A stretch of 64,000 nt of DNA. Source: Paludibacteraceae bacterium. Lineage in GTDB: Bacteria > Bacteroidota > Bacteroidia > Bacteroidales > Paludibacteraceae. Location of the stretch: positions 1 through 64,000 of the forward strand of contig JAGCWA010000013.1 in NCBI GenBank assembly GCA_017962085.1, written 5' to 3'. Made by a program: the position numbers and the translations under genes. This document shows, piece by piece, positions 42,353 to 51,030 of the stretch. The first letter of the stretch is position 1; each line of letters starts with the position of its first letter. Below the pieces are notes generated by a model. That model saw nothing but the letters and a program-made list of their open reading frames with translations, searched no databases and was not told the DNA's origin.

Positions 42353-44344
42353 ATGAAAAGACCTGTTTTCACTGCCCTGCTACTGCTACATACGCTCCCG
42401 TGCCTATCGCAGGAGGAGTTCTTCTCCGAACAATTCATCGACGCGATGGAATCCTTCCAGGAGGAGGATGGGGAGCAATTGGACGTCGAGAACCTCTACG
42501 ATATCCTCAACGAACTAAAGACCAGCAAATTGGACCTCAACAAGGCGACGGAGGAAGAGTTCGAGCAATTGCCCTTCCTCTCCCCCACAGACGCCCGTAA
42601 CCTCGTGCGCCACAGGGAACTCTACGGCAACTACCAAACACTCTACGAACTGAAGCACATCCCTGATTTCACGAAGGAGAAGATCGACCAACTGCTTCCC
42701 TTCGTGGTCATCCGAGGCAACGAGAAGCAGCTCACCCTCCTAGAACGCCTGCGAAAGAGCCAGTCGCAGTTCTACGTCGCAGCGGACCGCTTCCTGCAAC
42801 AGAAGAAGGGATACCTGCCCGACAGCACTGGGACGAGCCGATACGCTGGTTCCCCCTACCATTACTACGGCAAATACCTCTTCAACGCGGAGCGCCTGAA
42901 AGCCTCACTCGTGGGCGAGAAAGATGCAGGAGAGGCGGAATGGAGCCGCACCGGACATGGGTTCGACTTCGCCAGCGCCTCCCTGGAAGTGGAAGGGACA
43001 AAATGGATGAAGCAACTCTGCTTGGGAGACTACAAGGCGAACTTCGGACAGGGATTGGTCGTCGGCACAGGCTCCATCCTCGGCAAGAACGCCAGCGTCA
43101 CCAACGCCTACAAGAACACGCAGGGAATCAAGCGATACGCATCCACCGGCGAGAGCGGTTTCTTCAGAGGCGCCGCATCCACCTTGGGCTGGGGCAACCT
43201 CCGCACCACCCTCTTCGGCTCCTGGCGCCAAGCGGACGCTACCCTCAAAGGGGAGAAGATCACCTCGCTCAAGACCGACGGGTTGCACCGCACCACCCAA
43301 GAGATCGAAAAGAAAAAGAACTACACGGAGAAGCTTTGGGGCCTCAACCTCAGCTACAAGCACAAGGGTCTGACACTCGGCGCCACCCTGCTCCATTACC
43401 ACTACTCCAGAACGTTGCACCCCACGGAGAAGGCCTACACGCTCTTCCGCCTTTCGGAGACCCGCTCGCACTGGAACGCCGGACTGGACTACAAGGCGAG
43501 GCTACGCCACATCACCTTCTACGGAGAGAGCGCCCTCGACGCCAACGGACACTTCGCCACACTGAACGGCGCCGCCATCTACCCTCTCTCCCGATTGGAA
43601 ATTGCCCTAGCGCAACGCTACTACCAACCCGCCTACCAGTCCAACTACGGGGGCGGATTCGCAGAGAACTCCAGGGTGGAGAACGAGCAAGGCATCTACC
43701 TCAGCACCCGCTTCACACCCTTCAAACGGCTCATCCTATCGGCCTATGCGGACGCCTACAGGTTTCCGTGGGCGCTCTACGCCTCCCCCACCCCCTCGTC
43801 GGGGCAGGAGCTCTGCCTCCAAGCCAACGTGAAGATGACGAAACGGACGGACCTAACCCTCAAATACAAGTACAAGGAGAAGAGCGAAGAGGAGAACCAT
43901 AAGAGAACGCTCCGAAGCACCCTCAACACGCAAATAGGCAAGTGGAGGATACAAACCATCGCAGAAGGGAACTGCGCCGACAAGGGTGGACAATCACCCA
44001 CTTACGGATGGATCCTCTCGCAGACCCACACGGGCAACCTGCCAAAGCTCCACCTCTCCGCCGCCTTCCGCTACGCCTACTTCCAGGCGGAGAACTACGA
44101 CAACCGTATCTACATCTACGAGAAGGACCTGCCCTACACGCTCTCCTTCCCGATGCACTACGGCAAAGGGCATAGATTAGCCATCAGCCTCTCATGGAAG
44201 AAGACTGAACGTCTACAATTGATCGCAAAGGCGGGATGTTTCGTCTACACGGACAGACGCACCAGCATCGGCACAGGACAGGAAATGATGGAGGGGAATG
44301 TCTCCACGCAGGTGAAATTCATGGTCAAGGCGGTTATTCCATAG
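42353..44344 (+). CDS. Helix-hairpin-helix plus beta-barrel outer-membrane protein
   Basis: A 663-residue exported protein (signal ending CLSQ). Residues about 55-125 are ComEA-like helix-hairpin-helix motifs: Leu-Asp-Leu-Asn-Lys-Ala-Thr-Glu-Glu-Glu-Phe-Glu-Gln-Leu-Pro, then Leu-Tyr-Glu-Leu-Lys-His-Ile-Pro. The remaining 530 residues are barrel-like strands. HhH motifs usually bind DNA; on an outer-membrane protein this could mean DNA uptake or simply a plug-like fold. Bacteroidota have many such proteins with no known function. Confidence 0.75.
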   Translation: MKRPVFTALLLLHTLPCLSQEEFFSEQFIDAMESFQEEDGEQLDVENLYDILNELKTSKLDLNKATEEEFEQLPFLSPTDARNLVRHRELYGNYQTLYELKHIPDFTKEKIDQLLPFVVIRGNEKQLTLLERLRKSQSQFYVAADRFLQQKKGYLPDSTGTSRYAGSPYHYYGKYLFNAERLKASLVGEKDAGEAEWSRTGHGFDFASASLEVEGTKWMKQLCLGDYKANFGQGLVVGTGSILGKNASVTNAYKNTQGIKRYASTGESGFFRGAASTLGWGNLRTTLFGSWRQADATLKGEKITSLKTDGLHRTTQEIEKKKNYTEKLWGLNLSYKHKGLTLGATLLHYHYSRTLHPTEKAYTLFRLSETRSHWNAGLDYKARLRHITFYGESALDANGHFATLNGAAIYPLSRLEIALAQRYYQPAYQSNYGGGFAENSRVENEQGIYLSTRFTPFKRLILSAYADAYRFPWALYASPTPSSGQELCLQANVKMTKRTDLTLKYKYKEKSEEENHKRTLRSTLNTQIGKWRIQTIAEGNCADKGGQSPTYGWILSQTHTGNLPKLHLSAAFRYAYFQAENYDNRIYIYEKDLPYTLSFPMHYGKGHRLAISLSWKKTERLQLIAKAGCFVYTDRRTSIGTGQEMMEGNVSTQVKFMVKAVIP

Positions 44345-44349
44345 AGAGG

Positions 44350-44847
44350 TCAGACAACCTCCGCAAACAGTTCCAAGTTCTCATCCACGTAATGGGCGAT
44401 CGCCTCAGTGGTCTCCTCCTCGATCAGGAAGAACTTCTCCTCCAGTTCGTCGAAGACCTCAAAGTCCACGTACATGGCGAGAAACTCCTCCTCGGTAGTC
44501 TCCCGCTCCAGCTCCTTCTGGTTGGCCATGTAGATCGTCTTCGCGTCGTAGACCAACTTGGCGAGTTGGCGCGCTCCGAAGAGACGCATCGACTTGGCGA
44601 AAGGGTTCTGGAAAAAGTAGCCGCCATAGCCGTTTTGTATCAGTTGCACGAAGCCTCCGTCGTTCATTTCGTTGCGGAAGATGGAGTACGCCAGCAGGGT
44701 GTTCTGGTAAGCGTTCAGCTTGGCCATGCCTTCAGCGGTGAGCTCGCCGCCCATTTCAGCCCAATACTTATCCACGAAGAGGGCGATGAATTCGTCCATG
44801 CCCTTTCCCGCTGCCTCGCGTAATTCCGCGTCAGAGACCTGTATCAT
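44350..44847 (-). CDS. DMP19/DUF4375-like protein
   Basis: A 165-residue acidic cytoplasmic protein. Its pattern Phe-Arg-Asn-Glu-Met-Asn-Asp-Gly-Gly-Phe-Val-Gln-Leu-Ile-Gln-Asn-Gly-Tyr-Gly and the very acidic C-terminal helix (Glu-Glu-Glu clusters) fit DUF4375, the family of the Neisseria DNA-mimic DMP19. DMP19 binds a transcription factor in place of DNA; whether this one does is unknown. Its start overlaps the stop of the upstream HU-SPOR gene (ATGA), so the two are translationally coupled. That is notable for a DNA mimic beside an HU-fold protein. Confidence 0.72.
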   Translation of the reverse strand: MIQVSDAELREAAGKGMDEFIALFVDKYWAEMGGELTAEGMAKLNAYQNTLLAYSIFRNEMNDGGFVQLIQNGYGGYFFQNPFAKSMRLFGARQLAKLVYDAKTIYMANQKELERETTEEEFLAMYVDFEVFDELEEKFFLIEEETTEAIAHYVDENLELFAEVV

Positions 44848-45743
44848 TTCAATTCGTCGTTTTGTATATTCTTAAACTTAGAGACAGAAAGCACATAGGA
44901 GCTTTCCGCAAGATCCTCGGATTGGTCACGGAAGGCGACCACCTCCTCTTTGGTCTTCGCAGAGAAAGCGGAGACGTAGAAATGTTGGTCGATGCCAAGC
45001 AATGTCAGGGAGTTGTTCCTTGCGCTGTGGAGGTAAGAGGCGGCGGACTCCTCATCCGGGAAGTCGGCCACAATCAGGTAATAGCCATCCACCGCGTCAC
45101 GGTATGCGTCCAGTTCAGACTGCACCTGATTCAGCTCCATATTCTTCACGTCCAATTCCTTCTGCAGAGAACTTTTGGAAGCTATTTGAGGCATCATAGA
45201 GGCCATGTCGGTCTGTGGAGCGTCGTTGATAGGCTGCACGGCGAAGAGAAGCGCGATGACCGCCACCGCAGCCACCGTAAGCGACTTGAGGGACTTCGAA
45301 GCGGAGAAGCCAGTCGTGGAGTTCCCCTTCCGTTGCGACTTATCCAGCGCCGGGAAATAAAACTCGTTCAGTCCGAAAGAGTCGCCGCAAGCGATCTTCA
45401 GGTTCTTTTGGAGGAAAGCCACCTTGCCGGACTTCATCGTGAAGACACCGAAGTTAGGGACGACGAATATACCGTCCTCGCGCAACGCCTTCCACATGGA
45501 AGCCACCTCCTCGGAGATCATCCGGTTAGCCTCCTCGAAGGAACAGGACTTCGCCTTGGACAGCGCCGAGGCCAGGTCTCCGTCGTTATGGACAAGCTTC
45601 GAGTTATACACCAACTCCTTGCGGGGCGGGAAGAATTTGCCGTCGACGACTTTAGCCGCACAATCATTCACCACGAATCCTCCGAATTCAGGGACGATCA
45701 CGCACTCGCGACGGGACAACAGATCTATAATGGTTTCGAACAT
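44844..45743 (-). CDS. HU/CCDC81-fold, transmembrane, SPOR-domain protein
   Basis: A 299-residue three-part protein. Residues about 1-125 are an HU-like fold (Cys-Val-Ile-Val-Pro-Glu-Phe-Gly-Gly-Phe-Val, then Phe-Phe-Pro-Pro-Arg-Lys-Glu-Leu-Val-Tyr-Asn), about 155-175 a membrane helix, about 180-215 a short coiled coil, and about 220-290 a SPOR domain (Tyr-Tyr-Leu-Ile-Val-Ala-Asp-Phe; Ala-Phe-Ser-Ala-Lys-Thr). SPOR binds denuded peptidoglycan at division sites. The chosen start (45743) follows a -7 box 21 bases upstream; the longer frame lacks homology. Confidence 0.85.
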   Translation of the reverse strand: MFETIIDLLSRRECVIVPEFGGFVVNDCAAKVVDGKFFPPRKELVYNSKLVHNDGDLASALSKAKSCSFEEANRMISEEVASMWKALREDGIFVVPNFGVFTMKSGKVAFLQKNLKIACGDSFGLNEFYFPALDKSQRKGNSTTGFSASKSLKSLTVAAVAVIALLFAVQPINDAPQTDMASMMPQIASKSSLQKELDVKNMELNQVQSELDAYRDAVDGYYLIVADFPDEESAASYLHSARNNSLTLLGIDQHFYVSAFSAKTKEEVVAFRDQSEDLAESSYVLSVSKFKNIQNDELK

Positions 45744-45763
45744 ATCACGATTTTTTAGGAAGA

Positions 45764-45771
45764 CAAAGATA
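45764..45771 (-). promoter_or_regulatory. -7 box of the HU-SPOR gene
   Basis: On the minus strand TATCTTTG, 20 bases before the ATG at 45743. It lies inside the longer alternative frame and so supports the shorter start. Confidence 0.5.
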
Positions 45772-45833
45772 ATAGATTCCACGAGAATCGAAGCACAATC
45801 GCCCGAAATCAATGTTAACAGACGGTTCAACAC

Positions 45834-45866
45834 GTTATTGATAGGTTATTAACAGGTTGTTAACAG
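45834..45866. repeat. Three tandem 11-bp units, DnaA-box-like
   Basis: GTTATTGATAG, GTTATTAACAG and GTTGTTAACAG follow each other without gaps; a related GTTAACAG lies at 45814-45821. The inner 9-mers TTATTAACA and TTGTTAACA differ at two or three places from the DnaA box TTATCCACA. An AT-rich tract follows at 45898-45930. This could be a DnaA-binding or other regulator site; see findings. Confidence 0.5.
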
Positions 45867-45897
45867 GGGAAGGGGTTCGTCGGGGAGCAAGGTGTTG

Positions 45898-45930
45898 ATT
45901 TACTATTTAACTATTCACTATTTACGATTT
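45898..45930. repeat. AT-rich TTTACTATT repeat tract
   Basis: Same dispersed motif as at 1661-1700, here beside the 11-bp tandem repeats. The rest of 45867-45985 contains a short CTATCCTGATGTGAAC/CTATCCTATG near-repeat and no gene. Confidence 0.5.
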
Positions 45931-45985
45931 CAGGGATTCGGGGATGTGAATCTATCCTGATGTGAACCTATCCTATGGCATGGGC

Positions 45986-46023
45986 AAAAAAAGAGCCGTT
46001 CGTTGGTCGAACGGCTCTTTTTC
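45986..46023 (-). terminator. Terminator of the coiled-coil lipoprotein gene
   Basis: A perfect 12-bp stem AAGAGCCGTTCG/CGAACGGCTCTT with loop TTGGT (45991-46019), with T runs on either strand. It is the strongest hairpin terminator in the window. Confidence 0.95.
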
Positions 46024-46044
46024 TATTCGTCTTGTAACTACGAA

Positions 46045-46887
46045 TTACTTAACTTGGATGACCAATTTCTTAGAAACTGACCAGAAAGTCTTGTAGTTAG
46101 TGATCTTCAAGATCAAGTTCTTGTCGTCACCTGGAGACTTAACCAAAGAGTATGAGTTAGTTGGGTGGTTAGTCAAGATGACAGCCTTCTTAGCGCCGAG
46201 AGGCAACTCCTTGAACTCACGGATATCAACTTTCGTGCAAAGGCTCTCGTTGATAGTAGCGCCTTGCAAGTTCTTCAAACCTTTCTCCTTCAAAGTCTTC
46301 TTGTTAGCCAAGAAGTAGTAAGCAGTGTTCAACTCCTCATCTTGCTGTTGGATAGCGGCCATGTTAGCGTTGTTAACCTCGTTGATAGAGTCTCTGATGG
46401 CAGCGATGCTGGCAACAGTGCTGTCCAAAGAAGCGATCTTGATGTTCTTCTCGTCCAACTGAGCCTTCAAGTCCTTGATGGTCTGCTCGCTGGCCTTCAA
46501 ATCCTTCTGCAAGCCGGCAACCAAGCCACGCAAGTAAGGGAGCTTGCCCTCAGCCTTCTTCAAAGCGTTCTCCATAGAGTCGAGCTTAGAACGGCTGTCT
46601 TGGAAAGCGCGGTGGATAGACTCGAAATCCTGTTGGATTTTTTGCTTGCTGTCAGCGTTAACACCCTCGGATTGAGCCTCGTCCAAGATACCCAACTCAG
46701 TTTGCTTAATGCTTCTCAAGTTAGATTGAACCTCAGTGATCAGAGCAAAATAGCTGTTCATCTTTTGCTCGTTCATGTCATTCACTTGTTGAAGTGAATC
46801 AACTTGTTGCGTCAAAGCGTCAATTTTGTCTTGGTTACAAGACACTGCGAATAATGCAACGAATGCACCTAAAACTACTTTTTTCAT
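46045..46887 (-). CDS. Coiled-coil lipoprotein of unknown function
   Basis: A 280-residue lipoprotein (Ala-Val-Ser-Cys, Cys about 17). Residues about 20-180 form long heptad-rich coiled coils (Ile-Asp-Ala-Leu-Thr-Gln-Gln-Val-Asp-Ser-Leu-Gln-Gln). The C-terminal 80 residues are a beta-rich domain ending Lys-Leu-Val-Ile-Gln-Val-Lys. Codon choice looks like that of a highly expressed gene (uniform use of a few codons, as in gapA), and the terminator is strong. It is likely an abundant envelope protein, comparable in form but not in sequence to Lpp-type linkers. Confidence 0.75.
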   Translation of the reverse strand: MKKVVLGAFVALFAVSCNQDKIDALTQQVDSLQQVNDMNEQKMNSYFALITEVQSNLRSIKQTELGILDEAQSEGVNADSKQKIQQDFESIHRAFQDSRSKLDSMENALKKAEGKLPYLRGLVAGLQKDLKASEQTIKDLKAQLDEKNIKIASLDSTVASIAAIRDSINEVNNANMAAIQQQDEELNTAYYFLANKKTLKEKGLKNLQGATINESLCTKVDIREFKELPLGAKKAVILTNHPTNSYSLVKSPGDDKNLILKITNYKTFWSVSKKLVIQVK

Positions 46888-46921
46888 TTTGTCTTAAATT
46901 TAAATTTATAATAAAAAATAA

Positions 46922-47638
46922 TTACTCTTCAACATTCACTTTTTTGTCACTCTTATCGTTAGGCTTACCAGCCAGTACAATCACAATCTCTCCCTTGGGG
47001 TCGTGTTCCTTGAAATAGTCCCGTACCTCCTCGACCGTGCCTCGGACTGTCTGTTCGTGCACCTTGGATATCTCTCGGGAGACCGACACTCGGCGGTGCG
47101 GCCCCATCACTTCCACTAATTGTTCCAACGTCTTTACCAGACGAAAAGGAGACTCATATACAATCATTGTCCGATGCTCCTCCGCCAACTCCTTTAATTT
47201 GGTCTGCCTACCCTTCTTCTGAGGCAAAAAGCCCTCAAAACAGAAACGATCGTTCGGCAAACCTGAATTGACCAAGGCCGGCACAAAGGCCGTCGGACCT
47301 GGCAAGCATTCCACCTCAATGTCCGCCTCCACGCATGCGCGCACCAGCAGAAACCCAGGATCGGAAATCGCGGGCGTACCCGCATCAGAGACTAATGCTA
47401 TCGTCTCGCCACCCTTCAATCGTTCAACCACCGAATCTGTCGTCTGGTGCTCGTTGAACTTATGGTGGGAAAGCATCTTCTTCTCTATTTCAAAATGCTT
47501 GAGCAACACGCTTGTTGTCCTAGTATCTTCCGCGAGGATCAGGTCCACTTCCTTCAATATTCTGACCGCCCTCAACGTCATGTCCTCCAAGTTACCCACA
47601 GGAGTAGGCACCACATAAAGTTTACCCACACTCTTCAT
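46922..47638 (-). CDS. rsmI: 16S rRNA (cytidine-1402-2'-O)-methyltransferase
   Basis: A 238-residue tetrapyrrole-methylase-fold enzyme that 2'-O-methylates C1402 in the ribosomal decoding centre. Motifs: Val-Val-Pro-Thr-Pro-Val-Gly-Asn-Leu-Glu-Asp near the start, Glu-Asp-Thr-Arg near 36, Val-Ser-Asp-Ala-Gly-Thr-Pro-Ala-Ile-Ser-Asp-Pro-Gly near 81 and Glu-Ser-Pro-Phe-Arg near 158. It is shorter than the Escherichia coli enzyme because it lacks the C-terminal tail. Start overlaps the preceding gene's stop (ATGA). Confidence 0.93.
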   Translation of the reverse strand: MKSVGKLYVVPTPVGNLEDMTLRAVRILKEVDLILAEDTRTTSVLLKHFEIEKKMLSHHKFNEHQTTDSVVERLKGGETIALVSDAGTPAISDPGFLLVRACVEADIEVECLPGPTAFVPALVNSGLPNDRFCFEGFLPQKKGRQTKLKELAEEHRTMIVYESPFRLVKTLEQLVEVMGPHRRVSVSREISKVHEQTVRGTVEEVRDYFKEHDPKGEIVIVLAGKPNDKSDKKVNVEE

Positions 47639-48423
47639 GAAAATCTGTCCTCCAACAATCTCATGAAATCCGATACGGCCTCATCCGCCTCGTCCCACGA
47701 GAAATTCCACTTCACGTAATCCTTCGCCTCCTGTAATGTGTCCATGGCATCCAACGCCGCTATGGTCGTCGACATCAACTCGGAATCCCCACCGAACAAC
47801 TCGTTCTGATAACGAATGCGGTCGTTCAATGTGATCGCTTTCTTGATCGACTGGACAAAACGGCTCTCTACTCGCTTCGAAGACCGATTGGCATCCAAAA
47901 CCGTACGGACACTGCCCCCCTCCGGGACATGGGTCCTCACCTCCGGACGAACGACCACATTGCGCTTCCCCTTTGGTGATTCTGTGTTATTTTTTTCAGG
48001 CACCGCCTCCTCTTTCGGAGAAGATGATTTCGCTGATTGATATTCAATTTTCACCACATCTTCCAGAGGTTTTCTCTCCTCGACCTTCGCCTTCGGAACT
48101 TCGTGAACTGGCTCCTCCTCTTTCTCGACAACTCTTACCTCCTCTTTCGGAACCTCCACCTTCGGATTAACCGCAGGCTGACTGACGACTGGCTCAACCA
48201 CGCGAGCCTCAGACTGAACCGGCGCATCCACCACCCGGGAAGATGCTTCCTCTTTCTGACATGACTCCAGCATCTCAATCCTCTGTAATAACGAAGTTGC
48301 CTTCCCCTTCGCCAAGCTTAACACGGACGCCGGGACGTTAACCATCTCCGACATTCCGCTGCATAATAGCGAAAGTTCCTTCACATCTTCTGATATTAGA
48401 CTCATCAAATCCTTACTGTCCAT
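47635..48423 (-). CDS. Hypothetical protein with acidic low-complexity centre
   Basis: A 262-residue protein. Residues 1-60 are helical (Leu-Ser-Leu-Leu-Cys-Ser-Gly-Met), about 65-165 are a Glu/Val/Lys/Pro-rich disordered stretch, and about 185-262 form a conserved helical end with Phe-Val-Gln-Ser-Ile-Lys-Lys-Ala-Ile-Thr-Leu-Asn-Asp-Arg and Phe-Gly-Gly-Asp. The end part recurs in Bacteroidales proteins of no known role. Translationally coupled to rsmI. Confidence 0.7.
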   Translation of the reverse strand: MDSKDLMSLISEDVKELSLLCSGMSEMVNVPASVLSLAKGKATSLLQRIEMLESCQKEEASSRVVDAPVQSEARVVEPVVSQPAVNPKVEVPKEEVRVVEKEEEPVHEVPKAKVEERKPLEDVVKIEYQSAKSSSPKEEAVPEKNNTESPKGKRNVVVRPEVRTHVPEGGSVRTVLDANRSSKRVESRFVQSIKKAITLNDRIRYQNELFGGDSELMSTTIAALDAMDTLQEAKDYVKWNFSWDEADEAVSDFMRLLEDRFS

Positions 48424-48487
48424 ACGCTCTGTCTAGAAATTTTTCTTTTCAGTCCCCAAAACCTTCACGAATTTATGAGAAACTCTG

Positions 48488-48495
48488 TATATTTG
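48488..48495 (+). promoter_or_regulatory. -7 box of the perM/prmC/recX/CPBP run
   Basis: TATATTTG, 65 bases before the perM-like ATG at 48561. No strong -33 element is visible. Confidence 0.45.
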
Positions 48496-48560
48496 CAAAT
48501 AACCGCGTAAAGGTATAAAAAAACTTTACCAAACGTACCAATTTGATTCCATTTTTTGTG

Positions 48561-49694
48561 ATGAACACACCTTTTTCGAAACCATTTACTTTAGATAGAA
48601 CCGTCAGAACACTGCTGGTTATCGGGTCAATTGTTGGCATTGTATTGTTAATCAGATATTTAAGTCCAGTACTTATCCCTTTTTGCTTGGCTTGGCTACT
48701 GGCTTACCTGATTTACCCTGTCGTCTATTTTGTTCAAAAAAAACTGAAGGTGGGCAACAAAAGCCTCTCAATTATCCTCGCTTTGGCGGCTATTGGAGGC
48801 CTAATCACCGTCCTCGTCTGCATTTTCGCGCCCCAATTTGTCGAGGAGGCGGTGAAGCTGAAAAACTTTTTGGTCGAATATTCCTCCAATAACAACGAGA
48901 ACGGCATCATCCCCCACCGCTGGGAGATTTTCCTGCAAGATCTTATCCGCAACTACAACCTCGCTGAGATTGTGGACCGTGACGACTTCCTAGACATCGT
49001 GAAGAGTGTCTCCCCTCATGTCTGGTCGCTCGTCACCAGCTCCGTCAACCTCACCGTGAGCATCTTCGCTATGCTCATCACGGGCATATACCTCTTCTTT
49101 ATCCTAAGGGACTACAGAAAAATCACACAGTACTTCAGCGCATTGATTCCTCCGAAATATAGGACCTTCGCGCAAACCTTGTATAGGGATATCGAAGAGG
49201 GCATGAAGCAATATTATAGGGGCCAGGCGCTGGTCGCCATATTCGTGGGTATCCTCTACACCACGGGCTTCGTCATCATCGACCTGCCCTTGGCGCTCAC
49301 CATGGGACTCCTCATCGGTACGCTGAATATGGTCCCTTACCTTCAGGTGATAGGCATTCCGCCTTGTATCTTGCTGGCGCTTGTGCATGCGGCGGAGACA
49401 GGCCACTCGCCTTGGATTCCCCTACTGTCGCTCCTCGCTGTCTTTGTCATCGTACAAATCATCCAGGACGGTTACCTTGTTCCTAAAATCATGGGCAAAA
49501 GGATGGGCCTCAACGCGGCGGTCATCCTGCTCTCCCTCTCCGTCTTCGGCATGATGTTCGGCATCCTCGGTTTCATCATCGCCCTGCCGGCCACTTCCCT
49601 GATAATCTCCTACTACAAAAGATATATCCTTTCCCGATACTACAGCACCCCAACCAACGAGTCGCAAGAATACATAGAGGAGGAAAATCAATGA
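48561..49694 (+). CDS. AI-2E family (PerM-like) membrane transporter
   Basis: A 377-residue inner-membrane protein with about eight helices: two near the start (about 18-55), one near 65-85, then a soluble stretch (about 90-145), and a C-terminal set with Pro-Leu-Ala-Leu-Thr-Met-Gly-Leu-Leu-Ile-Gly and Asn-Met-Val-Pro-Tyr. The family includes TqsA (AI-2 export) and Na+/H+ antiporters; the substrate cannot be read from sequence. The Met at 48561 gives the normal N-terminus. Its stop overlaps prmC (ATGA). Confidence 0.85.
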   Translation: MNTPFSKPFTLDRTVRTLLVIGSIVGIVLLIRYLSPVLIPFCLAWLLAYLIYPVVYFVQKKLKVGNKSLSIILALAAIGGLITVLVCIFAPQFVEEAVKLKNFLVEYSSNNNENGIIPHRWEIFLQDLIRNYNLAEIVDRDDFLDIVKSVSPHVWSLVTSSVNLTVSIFAMLITGIYLFFILRDYRKITQYFSALIPPKYRTFAQTLYRDIEEGMKQYYRGQALVAIFVGILYTTGFVIIDLPLALTMGLLIGTLNMVPYLQVIGIPPCILLALVHAAETGHSPWIPLLSLLAVFVIVQIIQDGYLVPKIMGKRMGLNAAVILLSLSVFGMMFGILGFIIALPATSLIISYYKRYILSRYYSTPTNESQEYIEEENQ

Positions 49695-50533
49695 ACAACG
49701 AATGGATCACACGCATCGTGGAGGCGCTGACGGGAGAGTACCCGGAACGGGAGGCGAAGAACATCGCCTACCTCACCCTGCAACATATCTGCGGATGCGA
49801 TATGGTGGATTTGCTCATGGGTAAACATGATTACCTGACGGAGGAGCAAACCGCACAAATGGAGGATCTCCTCGACAGACTCTCCCAGGGGGAACCTATC
49901 CAATACATCCTCGGCGAAGGGGAATTCCACGGATTTACTTTCGAAGTGAACAGAGACGTGCTGATTCCCCGCCCGGAAACGGCGGAACTGGTGAACTGGA
50001 TATGCGACGACTTCGGTGGCAAGAATGCCTCCTTCCTCGACGTCGGAACGGGTAGCGGATGCATCGCCATCACCCTGAAATACCTGAACGCCCAGTTCGA
50101 CGCCAATGCGACCGACATCTCCCCGCTCGCCCTGAACACCGCCATGCGGAACGCCAAAAGGCTCTGCACCGACGTGAGCTTCATCATAGATGATATCCTA
50201 CATCCCCAGACAGAATTCGAACCGCTGGACTTCATCGTGAGCAACCCGCCTTACATCACTAAGGCGGAGAAAGCCCAGATGCGCACGAACGTGCTGGACT
50301 ATGAGCCGCACTTCGCCCTCTTCGTCGAGGGGGACGATCCGCTGCTTTTCTACCGCGCCATCGCGGACTACGGCCTCACACATCTGAAGAACAACGGATT
50401 CCTCTACTTCGAGATCAATGAACAGTTCGGCAAGGAGATCCGACAGATGCTGGAAGAATATGGATACAAGGAGGTCGTCATAAAAGAGGACATGGAAGGC
50501 AAAGAAAGGATGGTGAGATGCAAAAAGAGATAA
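49691..50533 (+). CDS. prmC: Peptide chain release factor N5-glutamine methyltransferase
   Basis: A 280-residue HemK/PrmC, which methylates the Gln of the GGQ motif in release factors. The SAM-binding Asp-Val-Gly-Thr-Gly-Ser-Gly is near residue 117, and the Asn-Pro-Pro-Tyr substrate-binding motif starts at residue 185. The N-terminal helical domain (about 1-80) is intact. Coupled to perM before it and overlapping recX by 16 bases. Confidence 0.95.
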   Translation: MNNEWITRIVEALTGEYPEREAKNIAYLTLQHICGCDMVDLLMGKHDYLTEEQTAQMEDLLDRLSQGEPIQYILGEGEFHGFTFEVNRDVLIPRPETAELVNWICDDFGGKNASFLDVGTGSGCIAITLKYLNAQFDANATDISPLALNTAMRNAKRLCTDVSFIIDDILHPQTEFEPLDFIVSNPPYITKAEKAQMRTNVLDYEPHFALFVEGDDPLLFYRAIADYGLTHLKNNGFLYFEINEQFGKEIRQMLEEYGYKEVVIKEDMEGKERMVRCKKR

Positions 50534-51030
50534 CATACGAACAGGCTAAGTCCAAACTGGAGGCGCTCTGTTCCCAAAGGGAACTCTGCGAAAAGGATGT
50601 GCGGGACCGCCTGCAACGATGGGGCATCGCCGACGACGAGGGCGATAGGATCGTCAAACACCTCATCCAGGAACGGTACGTGGACGATGCCCGTTTCGCC
50701 CGTTTCTTCGCGAAGGATAAGCATAACCTCTCCCACTGGGGGAAGACGAAAATTACATTCGAACTACGGAGCCGGAGAATTCCTTCCGCCATTATCGAGG
50801 AGGCCATCGCGCAAATACCCGATGAGGGCTACGAGGAGCAGTTGGAGGAGATGCTCGTGAAGAAAAAGAAGAGCATCAAGGCCGGCAAATCCTACGAAAT
50901 AGGCGCCAAACTGATTCGCTTCGGTCTATCCAGGGGGTATGAGAGCAGACTTGTCATCGATACAGTAAAAAAAATCATCAAAACAGATAACGACACATCA
51001 GATTATGAATTTGAATTGGATAACATTTAA
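50518..51030 (+). CDS. recX: Regulatory protein RecX
   Basis: A 170-residue RecX-type protein, a modulator of RecA filaments. Features: Cys-Ser-Gln-Arg-Glu-Leu-Cys-Glu-Lys-Asp-Val-Arg near the start, and Arg-Tyr-Val-Asp-Asp-Ala-Arg-Phe-Ala-Arg near residue 51, the family signature, followed by Trp-Gly-Lys. recA is not in the window. Its 3' end overlaps the next gene by 26 bases. Confidence 0.9.
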   Translation: MQKEITYEQAKSKLEALCSQRELCEKDVRDRLQRWGIADDEGDRIVKHLIQERYVDDARFARFFAKDKHNLSHWGKTKITFELRSRRIPSAIIEEAIAQIPDEGYEEQLEEMLVKKKKSIKAGKSYEIGAKLIRFGLSRGYESRLVIDTVKKIIKTDNDTSDYEFELDNI

